From Candidatus Desulfovibrio gallistercoris (GTDB taxonomy: Bacteria; Desulfobacterota; Desulfovibrionia; Desulfovibrionales; Desulfovibrionaceae), in assembly GCA_019118745.1 (NCBI GenBank), contig DWYJ01000037.1, positions 1-64,000 on the forward strand: a stretch of 64,000 nt of DNA. Direction: 5' to 3'. Within the stretch, counting starts at the first letter, position 1. Each line of letters begins with the position of its first letter. Made by a program: the position numbers and the translations under genes. Positions 7,872-16,602 of the stretch are shown here, piece by piece. Under the pieces are notes generated by a model, which made no database searches, was not told the origin of the DNA, and saw only the letters and a program-made list of their open reading frames with translations.

Positions 7872-9545
7872 CTAACTCTTGATCTCGCCCACCAGCTTTT
7901 CCAGTGCGGTGGACTGGCTGGCCAGCTCGTTCACCGCGCGGGCCGCCTCCTGCATGGCCTGGGCCGTGCTGCCCGCGATATTGTTCACTTCCGCGATGGA
8001 GCGGTTGATCTCCTCGCTTGTGGACGACTGCTCTTCGGCGGCGGTGGCGATGGTGCGCACCTGATCGGCGGTGATGTCCGCCATGTGGACGATCTCCTGC
8101 AGGGCTTCGCCCGACTGGTTGACCAGCAGGGTGGCGTCCTCGATGGCCTTGGCGGCGATGTCCACCTGGGCGATGCTCTTTTCCGTGCTTTTCTGGATGT
8201 CCACGATGGCCTTGTCCACCTCCGCGGTGGAGGCCATGGTCTTTTCCGCCAGTTTGCGCACTTCGTCGGCCACCACGGCGAAGCCGCGCCCGGCCTCCCC
8301 GGCGCGGGCGGCCTCGATGGCCGCATTGAGCGCGAGCAGATTGGTCTGATCCGCGATATCGGAAATGACGCCCATGATCTGGGTGATGGCCTGGGCGCTC
8401 TTGTCCAGCTGACCCATATCCGTCTTGAGCGTGAGCGCCTGCTGCCGGACGATCTCTATACCGTCGATGGCTTTCTGCACCACCTTCTCGCCGTCTTCGG
8501 CCTTGTTGCGCGTCGAGGCGGAAGCATCCGAGGCCTGCCCGGCATTCTTGGCCACTTCGAGTACCGTGGAATTCATTTCTTCCATGGCCGTGGCGGTCTC
8601 CGTCGCGCGGGTCGCCTGCTGCATGGCCCCCTGCTCGGACTGCGCGATGTATTCCGAAAGATGCTGGGCCGCGCTGGACAGGGTCCTGGCCATGGTCTCC
8701 AGATGACCGGCCGTGGTGAAGATGCGGGCTTTCTGCTCTTCCATGCTCTGGATATCGACGAGCGAACCACAGGCGCGCACGGCCTTGCCGCTCTTGTTGC
8801 GCGTCACGCCGCCCGTGGCCCGGAACCAGCGGTAGGAGTCATCACGCATGCGCAGACGGTAGGTGACGTCGTAGCGGTCGGTCTTGCCCGCCAGCGCATC
8901 GCCGAACACGGCAAAGGTACGGCCCTTGTCGTCAGGGTGCAGGCGATCGGTCCAGGAAGTGACGGCATCGGGGAATTCCTCGATACTGGTGAAACCCAGC
9001 AGACGGCGGAACTCCGCCGACCATGTCCAGCGGCTTTGCGGGGACATGGGGTCGCCATCTTCCGCCAGCACCACGTCCCACAGGCCCACGCCTGCGGCGG
9101 AGCCCCAGAGCTGGAGGATCTCCTCCCGCTGGTGGTTCTCGTGGATATCGACGAGCGAGCCACAGGCGCGCACGGCCTTGCCGGTGCTGTCGCGCTGCAC
9201 GCCGCCCGTGGCCCTGAACCAGCGATAGGAACCGTCGCGCATGCGCAGACGGTAGACGACGTCATAACGGTCGGTCTTGCCCGCCAGCGCATCGCCAAAG
9301 ACGGCGAAGGTGGGCCCCTTGTCGTCAGGATGCAGGCGGTCGCTCCAAGAGCCGACCACATCGGGGAACTCGTCCTTGCTGGTGAAGCCCAGCAGACGAT
9401 GGAATTCCGCCGACCATGTCCAGTGGCTTTTGGGCGACAGCGGATCGCAGTTGAAAAGTTCCACATCCCACAACCCGACGCCTGCCGCGGAGCTCCACAG
9501 GTCTACCAGTCGGGCATTATGCCGTATTTTTTTGAAAAAGTTCAT
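7872..9545 (-). CDS. Soluble methyl-accepting chemotaxis protein with two PAS domains
   Basis: The protein (557 aa) has no membrane segment, so it is a cytoplasmic receptor. Residues about 15-125 and 135-250 form two PAS domains of the PAS_3 type ([31 protein letters not shown]). The rest is an MCP signalling domain with the hairpin tip [20 protein letters not shown] and [19 protein letters not shown], which couples to CheA and CheW. By eye the two PAS copies are about four-fifths identical, so they arose by recent tandem duplication. A sigma-28-like site lies upstream. The PAS ligand (haem, flavin or small molecule) cannot be read. Confidence 0.93.
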   Translation of the reverse strand: MNFFKKIRHNARLVDLWSSAAGVGLWDVELFNCDPLSPKSHWTWSAEFHRLLGFTSKDEFPDVVGSWSDRLHPDDKGPTFAVFGDALAGKTDRYDVVYRLRMRDGSYRWFRATGGVQRDSTGKAVRACGSLVDIHENHQREEILQLWGSAAGVGLWDVVLAEDGDPMSPQSRWTWSAEFRRLLGFTSIEEFPDAVTSWTDRLHPDDKGRTFAVFGDALAGKTDRYDVTYRLRMRDDSYRWFRATGGVTRNKSGKAVRACGSLVDIQSMEEQKARIFTTAGHLETMARTLSSAAQHLSEYIAQSEQGAMQQATRATETATAMEEMNSTVLEVAKNAGQASDASASTRNKAEDGEKVVQKAIDGIEIVRQQALTLKTDMGQLDKSAQAITQIMGVISDIADQTNLLALNAAIEAARAGEAGRGFAVVADEVRKLAEKTMASTAEVDKAIVDIQKSTEKSIAQVDIAAKAIEDATLLVNQSGEALQEIVHMADITADQVRTIATAAEEQSSTSEEINRSIAEVNNIAGSTAQAMQEAARAVNELASQSTALEKLVGEIKS

Positions 9546-9672
9546 ATGAGCCGTCCTGTCTCTGAGTACGAAGCCTGCGCCCTGCCTTTCCGGGCCATCT
9601 GCGGCCGGGAGGCCCGTCTCCCGGAAAGAGCTCGCTGCCGGCCGGCAGCGGCGGAGGCAGACATTTCGTTAT

Positions 9673-9699
9673 TTATCGTACACAGTGCGAGAATGATTA
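9673..9699 (-). promoter_or_regulatory. Possible sigma-28 (FliA) promoter of the chemoreceptor gene
   Basis: On the minus strand TAATCATT, 11 bases, then TACGATAA, compared with the consensus TAAAGTTT-N11-GCCGATAA. It lies about 130 bases before the start codon. The -10 is better than the -35. A second -10-like word, GCCGCTAA, lies at 9697-9704. Confidence 0.4.
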
Positions 9700-9820
9700 G
9701 CGGCAGAATCAAGGAAGTGAGCTTATTTTTACATTTTTTTCGCACAATAACGTAGCATAAACAGAGGCGGTACCAGAGGACGCATCTGCCGGCCCTGCGG
9801 ATGCGAAGCCGCAGCATGAT

Positions 9821-9847
9821 AAAGGGGGGCTTTCGCCCCCCTTTTTT
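9821..9847. terminator. Intrinsic terminator downstream of hemL
   Basis: AAAGGGGGGC, TTTC and GCCCCCCTTTTTT form a strong stem. The best T-run is on the plus strand, and on the minus strand, where hemL ends 20 bases earlier, the tail is TTTATC. Confidence 0.75.
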
Positions 9848-9867
9848 GTACGCAGCGTGTGCGGCCG

Positions 9868-11142
9868 CTAGAACGCCACCTTGCGGGCGGCATCCAGGGC
9901 CTTGTTGAAATCGTCGTCCGTATGGGCAAAGGACACCATGCCGGTCTCGAAGCCGGAAGGCGCCAGATTGATCCCCTGCTCCCGCATCTGCTTATAGAAG
10001 GCGGTAAAGAGCTTCTGATCGCACTTCTGCGCGTCGGCAAAGTTCCGCACCGGCGTCTCGCTGAAATAGGGGCAGAACATGGAGGCGATGGTAGGCATCT
10101 GGATGGGCACGCCCTTGGCGGCCAGGATGGAGGCCAGCTCCCCGGCAAAGGCGGCGGTGCGGGCTTCCAGGGCGGCATAGTCCTGACGGCGCAGCTCGCG
10201 CAGGGTGGCCATGCCCGCGGCCATGGCCAGCGGATTGCCGGAAAGCGTGCCGGCCTGATAGACCTCGCCGCGCGGGGCCACATGCTCCATGTAGGTCCGG
10301 CGTCCGCCGAAGGCCCCCACCGGCAGGCCGCCGCCGATGATCTTGCCGAAGGTGGTGAGGTCCGCCTCGATGCCGAAACGGGCCTGCGCCCCGCCGAAAG
10401 CCACGCGGAAACCGGTGATGACTTCGTCGAAGATGAGCAGGCTGCCGTGGGCGCTGGTCAGTTCGCGCAGGCCTTCCAGAAAGCCCGCCGCAGGCAGCAC
10501 AAGGCCCATGTTGGCCGCCACCGGCTCAACGATGACCGCCGCAATGTCCTTGCCGTGCGCCGCGAAGAGCTCACGGACGGCGTCCAGATCGTTATAGGGA
10601 GCCAGCAGGGTGTCGCCCACCACGGCGGCGGGAACGCCGGGCGTGCCGGGGATGGCGAAGGTCGCCACGCCGGAGCCTGCCGCGGCCAGGAAGGGGTCGG
10701 CATGGCCGTGATAGCAGCCGATGAACTTGACCACCTTGTCCCGGCCGGTCACGCCGCGCGCCAGGCGCAGAGCGCTCATGGTGGCTTCGGTGCCGGAATT
10801 GACCATGCGCACCATGTCCAGGGTGGGCATGTCGGCCACCACTTCCTCGGCCAGGACGACCTCGTCCGGGCAGGGCGCGCCGTAGCTCGTGCCGCGGCCC
10901 GCGGCTTCGCGCACGGCGGCGGTCACGGCGGGATGGTCATGCCCGAGGATCATGGGCCCCCACGAGAGCACGAAGTCCACATAGTCGTTGCCGTCCACAT
11001 CGCGGATATGGCCGCCGTGGGCTTCGGCAATGAAGAGCGGCAGGCTGTCCACGTTGTGACAGGCCCGGACCGGGCTGTTGACCCCGCCGGGGATGACGGC
11101 GCAGGCTCTGTCGAAAAGCTGGCTGGAAGTGCTGTTGTCCAT
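9868..11142 (-). CDS. hemL: Glutamate-1-semialdehyde 2,1-aminomutase
   Basis: The enzyme (424 aa) makes 5-aminolevulinate from glutamate-1-semialdehyde using PLP, in the C5 route to tetrapyrroles. The PLP lysine is in [19 protein letters not shown]. Other class III aminotransferase features are [25 protein letters not shown] and [12 protein letters not shown]. Length and start ([20 protein letters not shown]) are normal, with AAGGAG seven bases upstream. It lies ten bases after a siroheme decarboxylase gene, which suggests one tetrapyrrole operon. Confidence 0.96.
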   Translation of the reverse strand: MDNSTSSQLFDRACAVIPGGVNSPVRACHNVDSLPLFIAEAHGGHIRDVDGNDYVDFVLSWGPMILGHDHPAVTAAVREAAGRGTSYGAPCPDEVVLAEEVVADMPTLDMVRMVNSGTEATMSALRLARGVTGRDKVVKFIGCYHGHADPFLAAAGSGVATFAIPGTPGVPAAVVGDTLLAPYNDLDAVRELFAAHGKDIAAVIVEPVAANMGLVLPAAGFLEGLRELTSAHGSLLIFDEVITGFRVAFGGAQARFGIEADLTTFGKIIGGGLPVGAFGGRRTYMEHVAPRGEVYQAGTLSGNPLAMAAGMATLRELRRQDYAALEARTAAFAGELASILAAKGVPIQMPTIASMFCPYFSETPVRNFADAQKCDQKLFTAFYKQMREQGINLAPSGFETGMVSFAHTDDDFNKALDAARKVAF

Positions 11143-11151
11143 TGCGGCTCC

Positions 11152-11628
11152 TTAAAAGTAGGTCATGGAGATTTTTTTCAGTTCCCGCAGGCTCCGCAGC
11201 ACGGCATACGGGCCGAGGGGAGCCGCGGCGGCCAGTTCCCGCACCACATCGAGGCATTCCTGCTCGCTGCGGCCGTGGATCATGGTATAAAAGGTGTAGG
11301 GCCAGTCTTCCGCCGGGCTGGGGCGGTAGTAGGAATGAGAGATATGCGGATTCTGCGCGGCCACCTTGCCGCAGGCATCCACCTTGTCCGCATCCACCTG
11401 CCAGGCCACCATGGCATTATGGTTCCAGCCGGTTTTCTGATGCTTGATGCTCGCCCCGAAGCGGCGGATGGCCCCCGACTCCCGCAGCTCCTGCAGAAGG
11501 GCAAGCACCTCCTCTTCCGTGCTGCCCGTCTGGGCCGCCATATCGGCATAGGGGGTGAGACTGTCGGGAAGATCGGCCTGCGCGATGCGCAAGATGGCGC
11601 GTTCGGTCTCGTTGAAGGTCCGGCTCAT
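11152..11628 (-). CDS. Siroheme decarboxylase subunit (AhbA/AhbB, NirD-like)
   Basis: One hundred and fifty-eight residues with an Lrp/AsnC-like fold. The N-terminal helix-turn-helix region is [20 protein letters not shown], and the second half carries the family motif [11 protein letters not shown]. Family members form heterodimers that convert siroheme to 12,18-didecarboxysiroheme in the alternative haem pathway of sulfate reducers, or in d1 haem synthesis. This copy looks more like AhbB than AhbA, but its partner subunit is not in the window. The ATG at 11628 follows GGAGGCAGT. The track's upstream extension is unlikely. Confidence 0.85.
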   Translation of the reverse strand: MSRTFNETERAILRIAQADLPDSLTPYADMAAQTGSTEEEVLALLQELRESGAIRRFGASIKHQKTGWNHNAMVAWQVDADKVDACGKVAAQNPHISHSYYRPSPAEDWPYTFYTMIHGRSEQECLDVVRELAAAAPLGPYAVLRSLRELKKISMTYF

Positions 11629-11694
11629 ACTGCCTCCCTGGCAAGGAGCATCCGGGGGGGCAGACCTGCGGGCCTGCCTCTCCAGACGCGAAAC

Positions 11695-11724
11695 GCCGCG
11701 CCGGTCGTCATGCTCCGGCGCGGC
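11695..11724. terminator. Perfect GC-rich hairpin, possible terminator
   Basis: GCCGCGCCGG and CCGGCGCGGC around a ten-base loop, 29 bases downstream (minus strand) of the SLOG-like gene and before the siroheme decarboxylase gene. The tail after the stem is only GTTTCG, so termination would be weak. Confidence 0.55.
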
Positions 11725-11752
11725 AGTCGAGGATTCGTCGTCTCCTGCCGAC

Positions 11753-12307
11753 CTAGCGGCTGAAGGAACGGGTAAAGAGTTCCTGGATGGCCTGCCGCCC
11801 GTTGGCTTCGAGGAAGCGGGTGCCCGTAGCGGCAAAATGCGCATGCGTGATGAGCGGATCCTTCACTTCGGTCCAGACATCCTTTTCCCAGGCAAACCAC
11901 GCATCGCGCGGCTGGTCGAACACCAACAGAGGCTTGTTGCAGATCTTGGCGAATTCCGCCCCCCAGCCGGTGCCGCCCTTGACGGTGTCGTCAGGCTGGA
12001 TGGCGCCCACCACGATGACCTGGTTGCCGCTGCTCACCTGCCAGCAGATGGATTGCAGCACCTTGCGGAACAGGGGAGCGCGGGTATACTCACGGTTCAT
12101 CAGCTTGGAAACATAGCTCAGGCTCACGTCCTTGAGGGCCAGCTCTTCGCTGGTCAGCACACGCACGCCGCGCTTGCGCTCCATCTGATGGCCTTCAAAG
12201 CTGTAGTTGACCTCTTCGATGCCCCAGCTTTCGGCCAGGGCCCCGAAAAACTGCTCGGTTCCGGCAGCGCCGCCGCTGTAAAGCACACATTGTTTGGGAT
12301 CGAGCAT
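11753..12307 (-). CDS. Conserved protein, possible SLOG-type nucleotide-binding fold
   Basis: One hundred and eighty-four residues with no signal peptide. [19 protein letters not shown] near the N-terminus and [20 protein letters not shown] further on look like the two glycine-rich loops of SLOG/LOG-type Rossmann proteins. Such proteins bind nucleotide-derived ligands, for example in cytokinin-like phosphoribohydrolases or molybdenum-carrier relatives. The assignment is by eye only and no catalytic set was identified. The start at 12307 has AGGAGG five bases before it. The track start at 12382 adds a poor-looking leader. It is transcribed towards the tetrapyrrole genes. Confidence 0.5.
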   Translation of the reverse strand: MLDPKQCVLYSGGAAGTEQFFGALAESWGIEEVNYSFEGHQMERKRGVRVLTSEELALKDVSLSYVSKLMNREYTRAPLFRKVLQSICWQVSSGNQVIVVGAIQPDDTVKGGTGWGAEFAKICNKPLLVFDQPRDAWFAWEKDVWTEVKDPLITHAHFAATGTRFLEANGRQAIQELFTRSFSR

Positions 12308-12371
12308 ATTGCCTCCTGCTGTGTTGAATCCCTTGCGGACAATGATGTGTTGCATCATGGCAGAAAAGCGC

Positions 12372-12415
12372 CCTGACGGCAAGGCGTCATGCCCGCCCGC
12401 CCCGCTGCCGTCAGC
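12372..12415 (-). terminator. Weak terminator-like inverted repeat after the PEBP gene
   Basis: CTGACGGCA and TGCCGTCAG are spaced by 26 bases, followed on the minus strand by GGCGCTTTTCTG. It overlaps the end of the PEBP gene. The loop is long, so confidence is low. Confidence 0.35.
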
Positions 12416-12986
12416 GGCTGTAAGTCACGGTCAGACTGGCGCTGCCGAGCACCTTCCCGTAGCGGGAGAAGCCGGCCATGGCGGGCAGGGTCTGCGGGGT
12501 CACGCCGATGTCGGCCGTATCCAGCGCGTAGACCGTCACCACATAGCGATGGGGCTTGTCGCCGGGCGGGGGGCAGGCGCCGCCGTAGCCGGGCGCGCCA
12601 AAGTCCGTCAGGGACTCCACGGCCCCGGCGGGCAGGCTCTTGCCGGCGCTGGCGTTGAGCTTGAGGCTGCGCACGTCGGCCGGGATGTTGGAGACGACCC
12701 AATGCCACCAGCCGCTGCCCGTGGGCGCGTCAGGGTCATAGACCGTGACGGCGAAGCTCTTGGTGCCCTTGGGCGGATCGCTCCAGACCAATTCGGGAGA
12801 GATGTTCTTGCCCGTGCAGCCGAAGGCGTTGAAGACCTGCTCCGTCCCCATGACGCCGCCGTCCTTGAGCTGCGGACTGGTCAGGGTAAAGGGCTTGTCC
12901 GCGGCAGAGGGGGCCGCGCAGAACAGGGAAAGGGAGAGGGTCGCGCCGGCGGCGCAGGCAAGGAGGGAACGCGCGCTGAATTTCAT
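12411..12986 (-). CDS. Exported YbhB/YbcL-type phosphatidylethanolamine-binding protein (PEBP)
   Basis: One hundred and ninety-one residues. The first 27 or so form a classical signal peptide (KFSARSLLACAAGATLSLSLFCAAPSAA), so the mature protein is periplasmic. The family motifs follow: FTLTSPQLKDGGVMG, SPELVWSDPPKGTKSFAV, DPDAPTGSGWWHWVVSNIP and YGGACPPPGDKPHRY. Bacterial PEBP-like proteins bind small anions or phospholipid head groups, and their physiological role is unclear. The ATG at 12986 fits the signal peptide, although the ribosome site is weak. Confidence 0.9.
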   Translation of the reverse strand: MKFSARSLLACAAGATLSLSLFCAAPSAADKPFTLTSPQLKDGGVMGTEQVFNAFGCTGKNISPELVWSDPPKGTKSFAVTVYDPDAPTGSGWWHWVVSNIPADVRSLKLNASAGKSLPAGAVESLTDFGAPGYGGACPPPGDKPHRYVVTVYALDTADIGVTPQTLPAMAGFSRYGKVLGSASLTVTYSR

Positions 12987-13012
12987 AGTATATCACTCTG
13001 TTTAGGGTGTGG

Positions 13013-13040
13013 AAAAAACCCCGAAGGCAGGGCTTCGGGG
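13013..13040 (-). terminator. Intrinsic terminator of the RRM protein gene
   Basis: On the minus strand CCCCGAAG and CTTCGGGG form a stem followed directly by TTTTTT, 14 bases after the RRM gene stop. Confidence 0.9.
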
Positions 13041-13053
13041 CAGTCCTTACGCC

Positions 13054-13320
13054 TTAGTAGCGGGGCGGACGGGGGGCGCGGGGTTTGGCTTCGTTGACGC
13101 GAAGCGTACGCCCACCGAAGTTCTGGTTGTCCAGAGCTTCAATGGCGGCCTCGGCGGCAGCGTCATCCATTTCAACAAAACCGAAACCGCGGGCGCGGCC
13201 GGTTTCGCGGTCATTGACAAGCTTCACGGAATGCACGTTGCCGTACTCGGCGAAGAGGTCGCGAACCTGCTCTTCGGTAGACGACCAGGGAAGGTTCCCC
13301 ACATAGATGGACTTGGACAT
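13054..13320 (-). CDS. Small RNA-binding protein with one RRM domain
   Basis: Eighty-eight residues made almost entirely of one RNA recognition motif. RNP2 is SIYVGNLPW near the N-terminus and RNP1 is ARGFGFVEM in the middle, with a short basic Pro/Arg tail (RAPRPPRY). Such stand-alone bacterial RRM proteins bind single-stranded RNA, and in cyanobacteria some are cold-induced. GAGAGGGTG precedes the ATG at 13320. The track start at 13338 is less likely. The gene is flanked by a long upstream region with a sigma-54-like promoter and has its own terminator. Confidence 0.9.
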   Translation of the reverse strand: MSKSIYVGNLPWSSTEEQVRDLFAEYGNVHSVKLVNDRETGRARGFGFVEMDDAAAEAAIEALDNQNFGGRTLRVNEAKPRAPRPPRY

Positions 13321-13500
13321 GAAAAAACACCCTCTCAAAAAAGCAGTCTTGCCGCGCGCTCTCTCCCATAAACCTCATATCAGCACGCGACTGTTGATAT
13401 GACAAAAGCATGCTTTCTGTGCCTTGTCAACGCGCAAGACAAAAAATGCAGCGCGCAAAGCGGCTTGCATGAACGTTTTGGCGGCGATTCTGGAGGGACC

Positions 13501-13516
13501 GGCAAAAGTAGTGCCA
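13501..13516 (-). promoter_or_regulatory. Predicted sigma-54 promoter upstream of the RRM gene
   Basis: On the minus strand TGGCAC, TACTT, TTGCC matches the -24/-12 consensus TGGCAC-N5-TTGCW except for the last base. Transcription would start near 13488 and run about 170 bases to the RRM start codon. Confidence 0.55.
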
Positions 13517-13558
13517 GTTTGTTACTTTGTGAAACGTTGATTTTCCAACGGGATGACG

Positions 13559-13581
13559 GCACAAAGTGATTGTGCGCACAA
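13559..13581. promoter_or_regulatory. Candidate enhancer site: three GCACAA half sites
   Basis: GCACAA, five bases, TTGTGC, then GCACAA directly. This gives one spaced dyad and one perfect 12-base palindrome (TTGTGCGCACAA). It lies about 45-65 bases upstream of the sigma-54-like -24 box, a distance where activator sites can occur. Confidence 0.45.
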
Positions 13582-13728
13582 ACGGCCTGCCGAAAGGGAA
13601 GAAAAAGCGCCGGGCGTGCGGAGCCGGCCCCCGGACAGCACGCCGGTGCCGCCCGACGGCCACAAGAAAAGCGCTCCGGCAGCCGCTCCCGCCCGCCGTC
13701 ATCGGCAGGCGAAGAGCACCGCGCGCGG

Positions 13729-13838
13729 CGGCGGCACAGCGCAGCCCGGCCCAAACCCAGCGGAGAACCCACGTTTTTCGCGAAACGACAGGTCGAAGGC
13801 TTGGGAACCGCGAAGCGCTTCCACGGGAAAATGCTCTA
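13729..13838 (-). repeat. Dispersed intergenic repeat family B, copy at the dnaB stop codon
   Basis: On the minus strand it begins with the dnaB stop itself (TAGAGCATTTTCCCG) and runs to GGGCTGCGCTGTGCCGCC. It shares the order of blocks with the copies at 18.94-19.05 and 47.67-47.78 kb. Confidence 0.65.
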
Positions 13839-15302
13839 AACGGCGTTCTCGGACGGAGAAGGGACCCAGTCTGGAGCAAGATCCTCGAAAGCCGTGTAGG
13901 GAGAAACGTACATGAGCTCGGCGACGCCCACCGGCCCGTTGCGCTGCTTGCCGATGATGATCTCCGCCACGCCCTTGGGCGGCCGTTCGGCCGGTTTGGT
14001 GTAGCGGTAGACGTCGTCCCGGTAGACGAACATGATGACGTCGGCGTCCTGCTCGATGGCTCCCGATTCGCGCAGGTCGGAGAGCATGGGCCGCTTGTCC
14101 CCGCGCTCTTCCACCTTGCGGTTGAGCTGGGAGAGCGCCACCACGGGCACGTCCATCTCCTTGGCCAGCCCCTTGAGCGACCGCGAGATCTCCGAGATCT
14201 CCAGTTCGCGCGAATCCACCCGCCGCCCGGCCCGCATGAGCTGGAGGTAGTCCACCACCACGAGGCCGAGCCCCTTCTCCGTCTTGAGACGGCGGGCGCG
14301 GGAGCGCAGTTCCAGCGTGGACAGGGCGGGCGTGTCGTCGATGTAGATGGGCGCTGCGGAGATGGTGTCCGCCGCCTGGGACAGATGGGCCCATTCGGCG
14401 TCCGTGAGCAGGGCCGGACGCCGCATTTTGGAGACGTCCACCTTGCCCTGCACGGCAAGCATGCGCTGGACGAGCTGTTCCTTGCTCATTTCCAGCGAAA
14501 AGACGGCCACGGGGACGTTCTGACGGATGGCGGCGTGCAGGGCCATGCACATGGCAAAGGCCGTCTTGCCCATACTGGGACGGGCCGCCACGATGATGAG
14601 GTCGGATTTCTGGAGGCCGGAAGTGAGCTTGTCCAGCCGGGCATAGCCGGTGGTGACGCCGGTGATGAGATCCTGCGTGCTGGCCATGCGGGACAGATTG
14701 TCGAAGACGCGGGCCACCAGCTCCCCGGCGTCGGAGAAATCCCGGCCCGTGGTGCGCTGCGAGATGGCGAAGACCGCCTGTTCCGATTCGTCCAGCAGGC
14801 TGCCCACATCGCGCGAGGCGTCGTAGCAGTTGCCGATGATGCCGGAGCAGGCAGTGATGAGGTTGCGCTGCAGGGCCTTGTCCCGCACGATGCCGGCGTA
14901 GTATTCCGCATTGGCCCCGGAGACCACGGCCTGCGAGAGCTCGCCAAGATACACGGCCCCGCCCGCCTCTTCCAGCGCGCCGCGCGAACGGAGCTGTTCG
15001 GCCAGGGTCACCAGATCGATGGGCGCGCTCTTGCGGTAGAGGTCGAGGATGGCGGCAAAGATGGCCGTATGCGCAGGGAGGTAAAAATCCTCCGCCGTGA
15101 GGATATCCACGACGACATGCAGCACGTCGGGCCGCATGAGCACGCCGCTGAGCACGGCCTGCTCCGCTTCCGCGCTGTGCGGCGGCACGCGGCGCAGCAG
15201 ATCCGCCTCGGCGTTGCGGCTGCCCGCTCCCCGGCCGGAAAAAGGAGCGCCGCCCCCGGCTCGGGAGCCGGAGGCGGCGTTGTTGTCGGATGGTGTGGCC
15301 AT
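13836..15302 (-). CDS. dnaB: Replicative DNA helicase DnaB
   Basis: The fork helicase (488 aa) has an N-terminal DnaB_N domain (VPPHSAEAEQAVLSGVL) and a C-terminal RecA-like domain. Walker A is ARPSMGKTAFAM and Walker B is GLVVVDYLQLM, followed by the helicase motif VVALSQLNRKVEER. About 30 extra low-complexity residues precede the first domain, and the ATG at 15302 lies six bases after the rplI stop. It is the last gene of the rpsF-rpsR-rplI-dnaB operon, a widely conserved arrangement. Confidence 0.97.
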   Translation of the reverse strand: MATPSDNNAASGSRAGGGAPFSGRGAGSRNAEADLLRRVPPHSAEAEQAVLSGVLMRPDVLHVVVDILTAEDFYLPAHTAIFAAILDLYRKSAPIDLVTLAEQLRSRGALEEAGGAVYLGELSQAVVSGANAEYYAGIVRDKALQRNLITACSGIIGNCYDASRDVGSLLDESEQAVFAISQRTTGRDFSDAGELVARVFDNLSRMASTQDLITGVTTGYARLDKLTSGLQKSDLIIVAARPSMGKTAFAMCMALHAAIRQNVPVAVFSLEMSKEQLVQRMLAVQGKVDVSKMRRPALLTDAEWAHLSQAADTISAAPIYIDDTPALSTLELRSRARRLKTEKGLGLVVVDYLQLMRAGRRVDSRELEISEISRSLKGLAKEMDVPVVALSQLNRKVEERGDKRPMLSDLRESGAIEQDADVIMFVYRDDVYRYTKPAERPPKGVAEIIIGKQRNGPVGVAELMYVSPYTAFEDLAPDWVPSPSENAV

Positions 15303-15307
15303 ACGCC

Positions 15308-15817
15308 TTATTCGGCGGCGGTTTCCGCAGCGGCTTCAGCCGGGGCGGCTTCCGCTTCGGCAGGCTCTTCCGGCTTGTCGGAGATGACCTTCACCGGCAC
15401 CGTGGCGATGATGCTGGCGTGCAGGCGCACGCGCACCGGATGCTCGCCAAGGCTGCGGATGGGGGCATCCAGCAGGATGCGGCGGCGGTCCACTTCCACG
15501 CCAAGGGCGGCAAGAGCGTCGCCGATGATGGTGGAGGTGACGGAGCCGTACAGCTTGTCGTTCTCGCCCACATGCATGGGGATGACGACTTCCAGAGCTT
15601 CCAGGCGTTCGCAGACGGTCTGGGCTTCGGCGCGCAGGGCGTCCATGCGCTCCTGCAGCTTCTTGCGCTCCAGTTCGAACACCTTGAGGTTGGCTTCGGA
15701 GGCCACCATGGCAAGGCCCTGCGGCAGCAGGAAGTTGCGGCCGTAACCGGGGCGCACGTTCACCACGTCGCCAAGATTGCCGAGATTTTCCACATCGGCG
15801 CGAAGAATCAGTTTCAT
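15308..15817 (-). CDS. rplI: 50S ribosomal protein bL9
   Basis: One hundred and sixty-nine residues opening MKLILRADVENLGNLGDVVNVRPGYGRNFL, which includes the bL9 signature. A long connecting helix follows (LKVFELERKKLQERMD), then the C-terminal rRNA-binding domain. The last 20 residues are an acidic Ala/Glu-rich tail, which makes the protein longer than the roughly 150-residue norm. GGAGG lies seven bases before the ATG. It sits between rpsR and dnaB. Confidence 0.97.
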   Translation of the reverse strand: MKLILRADVENLGNLGDVVNVRPGYGRNFLLPQGLAMVASEANLKVFELERKKLQERMDALRAEAQTVCERLEALEVVIPMHVGENDKLYGSVTSTIIGDALAALGVEVDRRRILLDAPIRSLGEHPVRVRLHASIIATVPVKVISDKPEEPAEAEAAPAEAAAETAAE

Positions 15818-15827
15818 GTGCGCCTCC

Positions 15828-16091
15828 TTAGATCATGCTCTTTTTCTTGACGCCGGAATCATGGGTGGCCGTGTAGATGAGCAGGGCCATCTGGCGGGCG
15901 CGCTTGATTTCGGTGGTCAGCAGACGCTGGTGGTGCGCGCAGGTGCCGGTGATGCGGCGGGCAATGATCTTGCCGCGCTCGGTGATGAAATCACGCAGCA
16001 CGTCGGGACGCTTGTAGTTCAGGGGCAGGTCCTTGTCCGCGCAGAAACGGCAGAACTTGCGACGCGGGGCAAATTTTTTCTTGAAAGCCAT
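15828..16091 (-). CDS. rpsR: 30S ribosomal protein bS18
   Basis: Eighty-seven residues with the bS18 core [31 protein letters not shown]. An N-terminal CRFC pair plus the later TCAHH suggests a zinc-binding form, which is an inference. The start codon overlaps the rpsF stop by one base (TAATG), so the two are translationally coupled. bS18 binds 16S rRNA together with bS6. Confidence 0.97.
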   Translation of the reverse strand: MAFKKKFAPRRKFCRFCADKDLPLNYKRPDVLRDFITERGKIIARRITGTCAHHQRLLTTEIKRARQMALLIYTATHDSGVKKKSMI

Positions 16092-16393
16092 TACGCGACC
16101 TCCACTTCGTCAGCCAGCTTGACGGTCACGAACTTGAAGATGCCGTCGGTGATGCGAATGTTGCGCTCAAGTTCGGCAACGAGCTGGGCCGGGGCATTGT
16201 ACACGAGGCGCACATAGTAGCCGCGCATCTGCTTGCGCACCGGATAGGCCAGATCGCGCATGCCCCAGTGATCCACTTCTTCCATGACGCCTTTTTCACG
16301 TTCCACCACACCGGTAAGGGCGGCAAGGATGCCCTCGCGGGTCTCGGCGGAAAGCTCCGGCGAAAGGAGGAGCAGGGTTTCGAATTTCCGCAT
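16091..16393 (-). CDS. rpsF: 30S ribosomal protein bS6
   Basis: One hundred residues beginning [17 protein letters not shown], with the family stretch [21 protein letters not shown]. It is the first gene of the operon. AAGGAGATAACC lies before the ATG and a good sigma-70 promoter lies 60 bases upstream. bS6 and bS18 act as a pair in the small-subunit platform. Confidence 0.97.
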   Translation of the reverse strand: MRKFETLLLLSPELSAETREGILAALTGVVEREKGVMEEVDHWGMRDLAYPVRKQMRGYYVRLVYNAPAQLVAELERNIRITDGIFKFVTVKLADEVEVA

Positions 16394-16452
16394 GGTTATC
16401 TCCTTTTGGACTGATCAGCCCGCGACCTTCCGGCGCGAGCAAGGAACGGGAC

Positions 16453-16481
16453 TCATTACCCTGATTCCCTCCACCTGTCAA
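16453..16481 (-). promoter_or_regulatory. Predicted sigma-70 promoter of the rpsF operon
   Basis: On the minus strand TTGACA, 17 bases, then TAATGA. The expected leader is about 55 bases long and contains GCGCCGGAAGG. In many bacteria bS6-bS18 autoregulates through an rpsF leader hairpin, but that structure was not verified here. Confidence 0.6.
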
Positions 16482-16602
16482 GCGCTTTCGCCCGGCGGGG
16501 GGCGTCCCGGCGGCCTGCGCCGGAGCGTACGACGCCAGGACAGCCCGTACAGGGACGGAGCTCTCCCTCCCTCAAGCAGGCGACGGATAGCGCCGACAGG
16601 CC

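Larger units (their letters stand above)
13321..13835. other. 515-bp intergenic region upstream of the RRM gene
   Basis: No gene is supported, and ORF 13427..14458 is an antisense shadow. It holds an inverted repeat CATATCA...TGATATG (13376-13401), a TTGACA at 13425-13430 with no good -10, a sigma-54-like promoter, three GCACAA-type half sites, and a family B repeat running up to the dnaB stop codon. Confidence 0.6.
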
